From an uncultured Ruminococcus sp. (lineage in GTDB: Bacteria; Bacillota; Clostridia; Oscillospirales; Acutalibacteraceae), in assembly GCA_902773155.1 (NCBI GenBank), contig CACYDK010000072.1:1-9449 (forward strand): 9,449 bases of DNA. The letters run 5' to 3'. The notes beneath the pieces were generated by a model that was given only the letters and a program-made list of their open reading frames with translations, was not told the DNA's origin and made no database searches. The translations under genes and the position numbers were made by a program. Position 1 is the first letter of the stretch; the number at the start of each line of letters is the position of its first letter. Of the stretch, positions 1 to 7,318 are shown piece after piece.

Positions 1-577
1 CCGTGCTCTTTTTTATATAGCTTTTAAAGGCCGTAAGGTCGGGAGCGTTGGGAATGAACAGCATTTTATCCTTTGAGATCAGCTCGTAATAGTGAACGTC
101 ATAAAACTTAGGAGACGTTACAACGAGCCTGTCGACATTCTTGAATGCTTTTTTCTCTTTTTTCAAAAGCATTGATGTAATGATCCTGTCAACTGGTTTT
201 TTAGGCTTTACTATGTAATTCTCACGAAGATCCGCAACCTCGAAAATCACACGGACATCATGAGCTTTCTTATACTTTCCGGCTATCATCAGGGTATCTA
301 AGCTCTCTGCGTAAATAACGTCCGGTTTGATCTCGCCGAGCTTTTCCAAAGCTTTCTTTTCAAAGCCCTTCGACACCATGTATCGCTTTACAATATGCTT
401 CGCGCTGGGCAGATCAATGTCAAAAATTATATGCTCAACATTCTGCGCGGGCTCCCAGATATTCTGGCTAGAACGCCGCGTGCAAATTACGATAACCTCC
501 GCGTTTTTTTTCAATATCTCTATTCTTTTGTTCATCCGCGGATTTGGGACATGAGTAAGTAAGAAGCAAATAGTCAT
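1..577 (-). CDS. Glycosyltransferase, GT4-like N-terminal domain (3' end beyond window)
   Basis: This is the first 192 residues of a probable GT-B-fold glycosyltransferase that would transfer a sugar from a nucleotide donor to the growing lipid-linked polysaccharide at the cytoplasmic face of the membrane. The start is the ATG at 577-575 (MTICFLLTHVPNPR): it follows a GAGG ribosome binding site six bases upstream (584-587), and an in-frame stop lies at 592-590. The internal Met at 535 would cut off the first beta strand. Family-like segments are the N-terminal strand ICFLLTHV (3-10), PDVIYAESLDTL (85-96), VIFEVADLRENYI (110-122) and the linker NAPD (177-180). These resemble the acceptor-binding half of GT4 enzymes. 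The C-terminal donor-binding half, with its EX7E-type motif, is outside the window, so donor and linkage cannot be judged. It lies 53 bases after the heparinase-family gene, in the same orientation. Confidence 0.8.
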   Translation of the reverse strand, partial: MTICFLLTHVPNPRMNKRIEILKKNAEVIVICTRRSSQNIWEPAQNVEHIIFDIDLPSAKHIVKRYMVSKGFEKKALEKLGEIKPDVIYAESLDTLMIAGKYKKAHDVRVIFEVADLRENYIVKPKKPVDRIITSMLLKKEKKAFKNVDRLVVTSPKFYDVHYYELISKDKMLFIPNAPDLTAFKSYIKKST

Positions 578-630
578 AATACGCCTCGTTTACAATTTTT
601 TTACAATCATTCGCCGTAAGCGAAATATTT

Positions 631-2241
631 TTATTTTCTGATGTCGGCAATATAAGGAACGCTAAAATCAAAAAGCATTTCATTAACACCGTCGGAGCAA
701 TACGTATGAGTCAACACCTCGAGCTTTTCTCCGTATTCGGGAGCATAAGGCATTTTGCTCTCAACCTTATCCTGAGCGCAGGAGATCATGTCTGCATATT
801 CTTCGCGAGCGAAATGCACGTAGGACTTGATCGGCTTAACCGAAACATCTTTTACGGTGAGTCCGCCTTCGGTAAAGGCGATCGTTCTTTCGGCAAGCTG
901 ACCCTTCTGATCCTTCATTTCCATTGTGATAGAGTCATCGGTTACGGACACGACCCGGATCGAGCTTCTTTCGGCCAGCCTGAACGCGCTCCAGCACCGG
1001 CTTTGCTCGGTATCGTTTATCATAACGGTGTTATGAGCCGCAGTGCTTCTGAATAAGCCGCGCTCAGCGCACTGATAGGCATAGGTGCCGCAGTTTACCA
1101 ATACAGGCTTACCGTCGCGGAAAAGCTCAAAGCTCATCGCGTCGCAGTGAGCGTGTCCGGGGATATAGTCAGGGCCGGGCTTGCCAGCGTCAACTATCAG
1201 CTTCCAGCTGTGCCCCGAATAAACCTTCTCAAAAATGTAAAACCCGCTGTCCTCGAGCTTGGGAGAAAATACAGGCTTGAGACCAAACAGCTGATCTGAA
1301 GCGCTTATAAGCGCTTCGAGACTTTTAGCGACGTTGTTTCCGCCGTCGTTAAAAAGCGGAACGCGCTCGAGCCCGCGCTCGAGCGAATATGCCGCGTTAA
1401 GCATAACCTGAAGATATGACTCCAGCTCCGGGTCAGACTTTCCGGCTCCCATAAGGGCGGCGTTTACACGTAGCACTCCCTCGAACATTATCTTGTGGTA
1501 CATAGGACTGAGCTCAAAATGCATACCGTCAGGGAGTATCTGCTCTCTGCACTCGGCTTTAAAGTCCTTCAAAGCCTTTTCAAAAACTACCTCGTCGTTA
1601 AAAAACAGAGAAGCCATTACAAGGCTCTTTAAGTCCTCAAAATAATGGTTGCCGAGAATATCCTTCTCAAGATTTCTTGACAGATAAGCATACTGGGAAT
1701 GAAGCGAATCGAGAAACTTGTTTTTAAAGCTCTCATCAATATGATCGCATACATATCCGTAATAGCTTATCCAGTTAACGAGTCTCAGCGCCGTTGTGTA
1801 GGCAGCCCAACCGGGCTGAGCGCCCTTGGCATTATTCTCGATCCAACCGTCTATAATCGACGTGGTTTTATCTAGATATTTCCTCTCGCCTGTTTCGCGC
1901 CACGCGTTTATCAGAGGAAAAAGATACTCAAAATAATGAAGGTTAAAATTCCAGAGAGGAGATTTGTCCTTAAATTCCCAATTTGAAGTCCAGTCAAATT
2001 CTTTTTCGCTGTGCAGAAAGGAGATTCTGTCGTTCATCAGCTTTTCAACGGGAAAACGCGAGAGAAACACCGAGTCAAAATCCAGCGCCTCCGGGCTCTC
2101 GAGCCTTAAAACTGAATCGTAACTCAAAGACGGAGCCGCGTCGAGAGCACAGCCTCCGCCGATTTTTTTGCCGATACGTGCAGTGATCTGACCGGGCTTC
2201 ATATATTTTATTGTGTTAAAGTAAAGCGAAAGCTTACCCAT
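631..2241 (-). CDS. Heparinase II/III-family protein of a polysaccharide cluster
   Basis: This 536-residue protein matches the heparinase II/III-like family, whose characterised members cleave uronic-acid polysaccharides by beta-elimination. The helical (alpha/alpha)-toroid part covers about 95-310 and includes NLHYFEYL (100-107), GNHYFEDLKSL (197-207) and FELSPMYHKI (242-251). The beta-sandwich part begins near 340 with PGHAHCDAMSFEL (361-373) and FRSTAAHNT (397-405). His199, Tyr248 and His363 or His365 sit where family members carry catalytic residues; this mapping is from memory of the family. The N-terminus (IKYMKPGQITARIGKKI, 11-27) resembles relatives encoded in O-antigen and capsule clusters and shows no signal peptide, so a cytoplasmic or membrane-facing role is more likely than secretion. 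The ATG start has only a weak upstream AGAAG. The gene is 22 bases downstream of the acyltransferase. The exact substrate is unknown. Confidence 0.88.
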   Translation of the reverse strand: MGKLSLYFNTIKYMKPGQITARIGKKIGGGCALDAAPSLSYDSVLRLESPEALDFDSVFLSRFPVEKLMNDRISFLHSEKEFDWTSNWEFKDKSPLWNFNLHYFEYLFPLINAWRETGERKYLDKTTSIIDGWIENNAKGAQPGWAAYTTALRLVNWISYYGYVCDHIDESFKNKFLDSLHSQYAYLSRNLEKDILGNHYFEDLKSLVMASLFFNDEVVFEKALKDFKAECREQILPDGMHFELSPMYHKIMFEGVLRVNAALMGAGKSDPELESYLQVMLNAAYSLERGLERVPLFNDGGNNVAKSLEALISASDQLFGLKPVFSPKLEDSGFYIFEKVYSGHSWKLIVDAGKPGPDYIPGHAHCDAMSFELFRDGKPVLVNCGTYAYQCAERGLFRSTAAHNTVMINDTEQSRCWSAFRLAERSSIRVVSVTDDSITMEMKDQKGQLAERTIAFTEGGLTVKDVSVKPIKSYVHFAREEYADMISCAQDKVESKMPYAPEYGEKLEVLTHTYCSDGVNEMLFDFSVPYIADIRK

Positions 2242-2263
2242 TCCGCACCGCTTCTTTCATACG

Positions 2264-3343
2264 TCAAATTTCTTCGCTTTTCTGTTTTGCTTTGTTTTTT
2301 CCTACCAATACAGGCGCAAACAGCGAAAACACTTTTCCAACAGCTAATGAAACAGCCACCGAAACTACCGTAATAATCACCGCGGCAATAATAATCAGAG
2401 GATCGCTCGTAATACTCTGTTTAAGTATCTTGACGAGCACTATTGAAATAAACATTATTGTAAACTTGTGAAGCACAAGTATGGACAAGGTGTTTTTTCC
2501 TATATATGACAGCGCTCTGCTGTTATACAGCAGGGCTCTCTCTACGCCCATTATTCCTACACACATCATAGCGGCGGAAACAAGAAAAATAATATAATTA
2601 TGCCCGTAGACATCCGAAAGATATGTAGGTGAACCGTTTAATAAACCAATCACGCTTCCCGCAGCTATCAAAACAACCGACAAAGCGACCGCCGCAAGCT
2701 TTTTGCAGTAAAGGGTGTCCAAAAACGCTTTCCCTTTTCGAAGCATAATACCAAGATAGAAAAACGGAAGCAGATATATTGCGGTCTCAAACTCCATAAA
2801 CCACGTATGCAGATGAAGAAACTGATAGCACGAAAAACCAATTACAACCGACAAAACAAAGAATACAAACTGAGAGTATTTAAACTTAATTAAACTTAGA
2901 AAAGCCGAAACAAACTCGATCGAAAGGATACACGTGAGATACCACAGCGGGGTATTCCAAACCATATAGCCTTTTTCTTCTCCGACTCTTCCAAAGCTTC
3001 CGTTCCCGAAAAACAAACCCTTGATAAAATTCAGCGCATTTGTCATCAGATTACTGTGGTCAACCACTATAAGATACAAAATAATGCTTATTAATCCCCA
3101 GAACAAATACGGAACATACTCTCTCAATAGGATTTTTTTGACGTAGGATAAAGACTGCTTAAACGAATCTTTTTCCTTGAACAAATAACCGGAAATGACA
3201 ACGCAAAGAGGCACGTGAAAAAGGTATAGCCAACTGTAAACCTCTCTGGCTCCGCTGAATTGTCCGATCGCGTGTCCGAGTACGATCGAGATCATAGCGA
3301 TAGCGCGCACATGATCTATCCACTCAATTCTCTTTTCTATCAT
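2264..3343 (-). CDS. Acyltransferase-3 family membrane O-acyltransferase
   Basis: An integral membrane protein of 359 residues that probably adds an acetyl or other acyl group to a sugar hydroxyl of the polysaccharide repeat unit. It begins with the hallmark of the acyltransferase-3 family: WIDHVRAIAMISIVLGHA (8-25), with His24 as the conserved histidine, then LFHVPLCVVISGYLF (41-55). About ten hydrophobic stretches follow, including TPLWYLTCIL and LPFFYLGIML, and the protein ends in a basic tail rich in Lys. It resembles the fucose 4-O-acetylase branch, but the acceptor is not readable from sequence. I start it at the ATG at 3343-3341. A longer frame opening at 3394 would overlap the upstream dehydrogenase by 43 bases and add a basic, non-family leader. 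The chosen start lies 8 bases after the dehydrogenase stop, with an AAGGG ribosome binding site touching that stop. Confidence 0.9.
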   Translation of the reverse strand: MIEKRIEWIDHVRAIAMISIVLGHAIGQFSGAREVYSWLYLFHVPLCVVISGYLFKEKDSFKQSLSYVKKILLREYVPYLFWGLISIILYLIVVDHSNLMTNALNFIKGLFFGNGSFGRVGEEKGYMVWNTPLWYLTCILSIEFVSAFLSLIKFKYSQFVFFVLSVVIGFSCYQFLHLHTWFMEFETAIYLLPFFYLGIMLRKGKAFLDTLYCKKLAAVALSVVLIAAGSVIGLLNGSPTYLSDVYGHNYIIFLVSAAMMCVGIMGVERALLYNSRALSYIGKNTLSILVLHKFTIMFISIVLVKILKQSITSDPLIIIAAVIITVVSVAVSLAVGKVFSLFAPVLVGKNKAKQKSEEI

Positions 3344-3351
3344 AGCTGCCC

Positions 3352-4572
3352 TTAAATGTGATATACGCCGGGAAGATCGCAGATATTGTGGCAATCGAGC
3401 ACGATCTTGCCGGAAAGCTTGTTCATATTCTCCTTGATCTCGTTGTGCTTGACCATAAGCACAACCATGTCAACGCTGTCAAGGAACTCGTCAAGGCTGT
3501 GGAACTGGTTATCCACAACGTCGCTCGTGATGAACGGATCGTAAACCTTGAGTCCTGTAGCGAGGTGACGCTCCTGGCTCTCAAGAAGCTGGAGCGTGGG
3601 AGATTCGCGCATATCGTCGACATTCTCCTTATATGTCAAGCCGTAAAGACCTACGCGCTTAACGTCGTTTAAGCCGTTCTCCTTCATGATCTCATAGATA
3701 CGGTTAAGAACGAAGTCGGGCATACCGTCGTTTGTTTTCATACTCTCGTCGATTACCTTTGCGAGAGACGGATAGTCGCCTACCAAGAACCAGGGATCAA
3801 CGGAAATGCAGTGACCGCCGACTCCCGGACCGGGCTGGAGGATGTTTACGCGGGGATGCATATTACAGATCTTGATGATTTCATATACGTCCATATCGTC
3901 GTGACGACAGATCTTCGCGAGCTCGTTTGCAAAAGCGATATTAACAGCGCGGAAGGTGTTCTCAACAACCTTTGTCATTTCGGCGGTCTTGATATCTGTT
4001 ACAACGATGTCGCCCTGACAGAAGGAGGAGTAAAGCTTCTTGATCTTCTCGCCTACCGCCTTGTCGTCAGCTCCGACGGTACGGTTATTGTGGAGCAGCT
4101 CGTAAACCATATTTCCGGGGATGATACGCTCAGGAGCATGTACAAGGTGAATATCCTCGCCGATAACATAACCTGCCGCCTCGATCTCAGGACGAACGAA
4201 TTTTTCGATAGTTCCGGGAGATACTGTCGACTCAATAACTACTACGGCGCCCTTGGGAGCTACCTTGAGCACATCCTTGACGGCTGCTACAACATAGCAA
4301 GCGTCAACCTTCTTACTGAATTTATCATAGGGCGTAGGAACAGATACTATGTATGTATCAGTTACCTGATATGTTGTGGTGAACTTGATTCCGGCCTTTA
4401 AAGCGTCCTGAAACAGCTCGTCAAGTCCGTCCTCCTTAAAGGTTGTTCTTCCGGCGTTGAGCGTATTTACAAGCTTTTCGTTATAGTCGGTGCCGATTAC
4501 CTCGACGCCGTGAGAAGCCATCATCAAGGCCGTGGGAAGTCCTATGTATCCAAGTCCTATTACATTTACCAT
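3352..4572 (-). CDS. wecC: UDP-N-acetyl-D-mannosamine dehydrogenase (WecC-type)
   Basis: A 406-residue member of the UDP-glucose/GDP-mannose dehydrogenase family, full length. It would oxidise the C6 of UDP-ManNAc twice with NAD+ to give UDP-ManNAcA, an aminouronic acid donor for the polysaccharide. Visible parts are the Rossmann motif GLGYIGLP (6-13), VIESTVSPGT (112-121), HAPERIIPGN (145-154), the central TAEMTKVVENTFRAVNIAFANE (196-217), the catalytic-cysteine segment PGPGVGGHCISVDPWF (247-262, Cys255) and GLTYKENVDDMRESP (311-325) of the C-terminal UDP-binding domain. The HAPER and PGVGGHCISVDPWF forms favour WecC over UDP-glucose dehydrogenase; a UDP-GlcNAc 6-dehydrogenase cannot be fully excluded. 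The partner 2-epimerase that makes UDP-ManNAc is not in the window. The start is the ATG behind AAAGGA (4582-4587). It lies 45 bases after the GT4 gene and is followed within 8 bases by the acyltransferase. Confidence 0.93.
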   Translation of the reverse strand: MVNVIGLGYIGLPTALMMASHGVEVIGTDYNEKLVNTLNAGRTTFKEDGLDELFQDALKAGIKFTTTYQVTDTYIVSVPTPYDKFSKKVDACYVVAAVKDVLKVAPKGAVVVIESTVSPGTIEKFVRPEIEAAGYVIGEDIHLVHAPERIIPGNMVYELLHNNRTVGADDKAVGEKIKKLYSSFCQGDIVVTDIKTAEMTKVVENTFRAVNIAFANELAKICRHDDMDVYEIIKICNMHPRVNILQPGPGVGGHCISVDPWFLVGDYPSLAKVIDESMKTNDGMPDFVLNRIYEIMKENGLNDVKRVGLYGLTYKENVDDMRESPTLQLLESQERHLATGLKVYDPFITSDVVDNQFHSLDEFLDSVDMVVLMVKHNEIKENMNKLSGKIVLDCHNICDLPGVYHI

Positions 4573-4617
4573 TTTTCATTATCCTTTCTTTTTCGGTATT
4601 ATTATCGTTAATATTTT

Positions 4618-5781
4618 TTATCCAAAACGTTTTGTAATTTCTTCTACCATCTGCTTAGCGGCTTTTTGTCTGGAATATTTTTCCAGAATCACCTTGCGGC
4701 CGTAATCCCTCATTTTCAAAAAGGAATCATTATTTTCATATATCTGTTCAAAAGCCTGCCACAGCGCCTCGTCATCATTTGGCATAACTGCGATACCCAG
4801 CTTGCTTTCGTTGACAATGTTTGCGGATTCTCCAGCCGCGGCGAGAAGAACCGGACAGCCTACCCCGAGAGCCTCGTAAAGCTTGGTCGGAACACTGTCG
4901 GTAAGATTTTTGTTTACCAGAGGAACAAAACTCATACCCGCGTGCTTCAAAACGGTATACATATCCGCATTCGGAAGCCGTCCCGGGAATAATACGTTAT
5001 CAAGATTGCTTTCTTCTGCATACATCTTGAGTTTTTTCTCCTCAACTCCGCTTCCAAACAGTAAAAAGCTAACCGGCATTTGGCGTTCTTTAGTCTTTTT
5101 CGCTATATCAAGCAACTGGGTCAAGCCCTGCGCCATACCTAAATTACCAAAATAAACGCAGGTAAAGGTTTTATCCAAACCGTACTTTTCAATCAGCTCA
5201 GGATTTTCGGAATTTTCTAAAAACTTCTCATCAAGCCCGTTGGTAATAAATACAACATCAGAACCCGGGCTGTAGTTACTTAGCTTCTCAACCTTTCCTT
5301 GGCTGACCGCCGTCACCAAATCCGAATGCTTAAGCATATGATTACGGTTCCATTCAAAAACTCGGCTATACATGCTTTTGGGACTGAAGCTGCCCATTTC
5401 CCACGCAACGTCAGGCCAGATATCGCGAACATCGTATACAAGCTTAGCTTTGCTTTTTTTCGCTATACGCTTCCCGAATATACTTATCAGCGCAGGAGGA
5501 GACGTAGTTATAACAACATCCGCCTTTCCGAATTTCTTGGCCGCCTTGACCGAATTGAAGCCTATAGAGAACTGATTCATCAAACGGTTAAGACTGCTTT
5601 TTGATTTAAGCGGAACGTTTTTAAAGCCAATAAGCCCTTCCTTTTCCTCTTCGCCGTTACTGGGAGCGAGCACACAAACGTCGTGTCCGGCCTCCTTGAA
5701 CGCTTCATAAAAGGTTCTCATACGTTTGGCGTTTGGACCTTCGTTGGGATACGGATCTCCCATATGTATTAAAACTCTCAT
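4618..5781 (-). CDS. GT4-family glycosyltransferase (WbuB-like)
   Basis: A complete 387-residue GT-B retaining glycosyltransferase that probably adds the second sugar, or a later one, to the lipid-linked repeat unit in the cytoplasm. The N-terminal half has the glycine/proline-rich start MGDPYPNEGPNAKRM (7-21), TSPPAL (93-98) and VYDVRDIWPD (115-124), a pattern typical of the WbuB-like subgroup. The C-terminal half has NGLDEKF (181-187), FGNLGMAQGL (211-220), LLFGSGVEEKKL (240-251) and the donor-site region SVPTKLYEALGVGCPVL (296-312), where Glu303 begins the EX7E-like motif. WbuB itself is an N-acetyl-L-fucosamine transferase, but donor specificity does not carry over safely. Its ATG overlaps the stop of the upstream sugar transferase as ATGA (5778-5781). 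The nearest purine-rich ribosome binding site is about 17 bases away, so translational coupling is likely. Confidence 0.92.
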   Translation of the reverse strand: MRVLIHMGDPYPNEGPNAKRMRTFYEAFKEAGHDVCVLAPSNGEEEKEGLIGFKNVPLKSKSSLNRLMNQFSIGFNSVKAAKKFGKADVVITTSPPALISIFGKRIAKKSKAKLVYDVRDIWPDVAWEMGSFSPKSMYSRVFEWNRNHMLKHSDLVTAVSQGKVEKLSNYSPGSDVVFITNGLDEKFLENSENPELIEKYGLDKTFTCVYFGNLGMAQGLTQLLDIAKKTKERQMPVSFLLFGSGVEEKKLKMYAEESNLDNVLFPGRLPNADMYTVLKHAGMSFVPLVNKNLTDSVPTKLYEALGVGCPVLLAAAGESANIVNESKLGIAVMPNDDEALWQAFEQIYENNDSFLKMRDYGRKVILEKYSRQKAAKQMVEEITKRFG

Positions 5782-7181
5782 TGATTTTCACTATTCTTTC
5801 CTTCCGGAGTATCGGAATTATGCATTTCAGCAGCTCGTTCTTCGGTAAAGCCCTCGGTGGATTCCTTACGGAACAAAATCTTGATTGTTTCTATGATGAT
5901 CTGGAAATCCAAAAGTAAACTGTAGTTGGTGATATATATTAAGTCCAGTTTCAGCTTGTCCAAAGCGGTTGTATTGTATTTACCGTAAACCTGTGCGTAT
6001 CCGGTCAGGCCACCTTTTACCTTGCTTCTAAACTCAAATTCCGGAATCTGAGCGGTATAGTGCTCAACATGCTCAACACGTTCGGGACGCGGACCGATAA
6101 AGCTCATTTCTCCTTTAAGAATGTTGATAAGCTGCGGAAGCTCATCGATTCTCAGGGCGCGGATTATTTTTCCGACCTTCGTGATTCTGTCGTCTTTTTC
6201 ACCGGCGGGATGAGGCTTACCGTCCTTTTCCGCATCAACGATCATAGAACGGAATTTAATAATCATAAACTTTTTACAGTTAATGGTACAGCGTTCCTGC
6301 TTAAAGAACACGGGGCCGCCATCGTTAAGCTTAATCGCAAGCGATGTTATAGCAAAAATCGGACTAGTAATCAAAAGACCGAACGCGCTGAGAAAAATAT
6401 CGAAAGCTCGTTTAACAGCAATTTCAGTCATCGTGATACCGCAGTTGCGGTTTAACGCAAGAGGAGTATCGATCAAGTTTAATCTTTCGGACTGCTTAAC
6501 CAAAATGTCGGAGATTTTCGGAACAAAATATACGCGTTTGTCGCTTGCAAAGCATTCCTTAAGGAAATTGTTTCTTTCCTGATCGGGGATATCGTTTATC
6601 AGTACCGCGTCATATTTCAATAGTTTCTCTTCAATATCTGCTTCTCTGTAGTGTACGCGTTCAACGATTTGATATTTGTTTTTTAAAGCGTCAACCTTCT
6701 GAAAAAGATTATTTGAATAATCGCCGTAAATCTCAACAACCTTTAGAGGCGGAAAAATTTTTCGGTGGATGAAAAACATCACTGTCAGGAGCAAACTAAC
6801 GACAAATGACTGCGCTAAAAACAACACTAAAAAGCATAAAAGCAGGTAGCCAAACAATTGCGGTCTGCTGAAAAGCACCATAGAAATCAGCGCGCCAACA
6901 ACGTCAGTCATAAGAATCGAAATAATTTGAGCCGCGATAGTGTTAGCCATACGCTCTACGCCTATTCTGAATCCGCGTAAGCTTCGCGCTGTGGAAAAAT
7001 ATAGTAGAACATATATTACAGGCCAAATAATCCAACTGGACACATCTTGAAAGTGCCCAACCAACTTGTGCGCTTCCGTAAATTTTAACCAACATAATAA
7101 AAACATTCCCGTAACAGCGGCAATTAACAATACTCCGCACAAAAAACGGTAGTAATACTTTTTTTCAACACTCAAATTCAA
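5778..7181 (-). CDS. Polyprenyl-phosphate sugar-1-phosphate transferase (initiating enzyme)
   Basis: A 467-residue membrane enzyme that would move a sugar-1-phosphate from a UDP-sugar to undecaprenyl phosphate, starting repeat-unit synthesis. The N-terminal half carries about four hydrophobic segments (roughly 11-31, 49-64, 84-104, 109-138) and a cytosolic Rossmann-like region (about 146-225). The catalytic bacterial sugar transferase domain starts at KRAFDI (257-262) with a long hydrophobic helix, then FKQERCT (293-299), KFRSM (309-313), RIDELPQL (344-351, Asp346-Glu347 as the expected catalytic pair), IGPRPER (362-368) and GLTGYAQV (391-398). The sugar is not predictable. The start is a TTG (7181-7179): AGAGGTG (7190-7196) lies eight bases upstream, an in-frame TGA lies at 7220-7218, and no ATG sits between. 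It is the first gene of the operon; its hydrophilic tail overlaps the next gene by four bases. Confidence 0.94.
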   Translation of the reverse strand: MNLSVEKKYYYRFLCGVLLIAAVTGMFLLCWLKFTEAHKLVGHFQDVSSWIIWPVIYVLLYFSTARSLRGFRIGVERMANTIAAQIISILMTDVVGALISMVLFSRPQLFGYLLLCFLVLFLAQSFVVSLLLTVMFFIHRKIFPPLKVVEIYGDYSNNLFQKVDALKNKYQIVERVHYREADIEEKLLKYDAVLINDIPDQERNNFLKECFASDKRVYFVPKISDILVKQSERLNLIDTPLALNRNCGITMTEIAVKRAFDIFLSAFGLLITSPIFAITSLAIKLNDGGPVFFKQERCTINCKKFMIIKFRSMIVDAEKDGKPHPAGEKDDRITKVGKIIRALRIDELPQLINILKGEMSFIGPRPERVEHVEHYTAQIPEFEFRSKVKGGLTGYAQVYGKYNTTALDKLKLDLIYITNYSLLLDFQIIIETIKILFRKESTEGFTEERAAEMHNSDTPEGKNSENQ

Positions 7182-7189
7182 TGCTTCTT

Positions 7190-7196
7190 CACCTCT
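7190..7196 (-). promoter_or_regulatory. Ribosome binding site that fixes the TTG start
   Basis: AGAGGTG on the minus strand lies eight bases before TTG (7181-7179). The spacing is ideal, and no ATG or other credible start exists between this site and the in-frame stop at 7220-7218. This is what decides the non-standard start codon. Confidence 0.8.
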
Positions 7197-7242
7197 ATTC
7201 CTGTTATACGACGTTATTCAAGCGATAATCGGCAAAAACGTA

Positions 7243-7280
7243 GAATAAAATAGTTTTATCCACAGTAATCCATTTTATTC
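7243..7280 (-). promoter_or_regulatory. Inverted repeats in the operon leader
   Basis: A perfect 9-base inverted repeat, GAATAAAAT (7243-7251) and ATTTTATTC (7272-7280), lies in the transcribed leader with a 20-base loop. The copy nearer the gene can also pair with GGATAAAA (7261-7254 in minus-strand reading), forming a compact 8-pair hairpin with one G-U pair and a three-base loop. The two stems share one arm and so exclude each other. All pairs but a few are A-U, so stability is low and function is uncertain. Confidence 0.35.
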
Positions 7281-7290
7281 AATCCCAATA

Positions 7291-7318
7291 ATTATATCAT
7301 TTTTTCAAAAGAAGTCAA
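7291..7318 (-). promoter_or_regulatory. Sigma-A-like promoter of the polysaccharide operon
   Basis: On the minus strand the sequence gives TTGACT (7318-7313), a 16-base spacer and a perfect TATAAT (7296-7291). TGA stands directly before the -10, giving the extended TG-N-TATAAT form. Transcription would start near 7284, leaving a leader of about 100 bases before the TTG start of the sugar transferase. Start-site position is inferred. Confidence 0.75.

Noticed and set aside
590..607. TTACAAT repeated twice before the left-edge glycosyltransferase
   Set aside because: Short words in an AT-rich 53-base gap; chance occurrence is the simplest reading.
610..624. TTCGC/GCGAA hairpin between the heparinase-family gene and the next glycosyltransferase
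   Set aside because: Five pairs only and no U-tract in the direction of transcription; not enough to call a terminator or operon break.
468..689. Minus-strand 73-residue frame with a hydrophobic, signal-peptide-like N-terminus
   Set aside because: It overlaps both the end of the heparinase-family gene and the start of the glycosyltransferase in another frame, has no ribosome binding site, and the rest of the protein has no family-like pattern.
706..1056. Plus-strand 116-residue frame
   Set aside because: Antisense to conserved parts of the heparinase-family gene, including the FRSTAAHN segment; no recognisable protein.
3811..4401. Plus-strand open frame of 196 residues
   Set aside because: It lies fully antisense to the strongly conserved dehydrogenase, which explains the sequence. 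The opposite frame stays open by codon bias, and no ribosome binding site precedes it.
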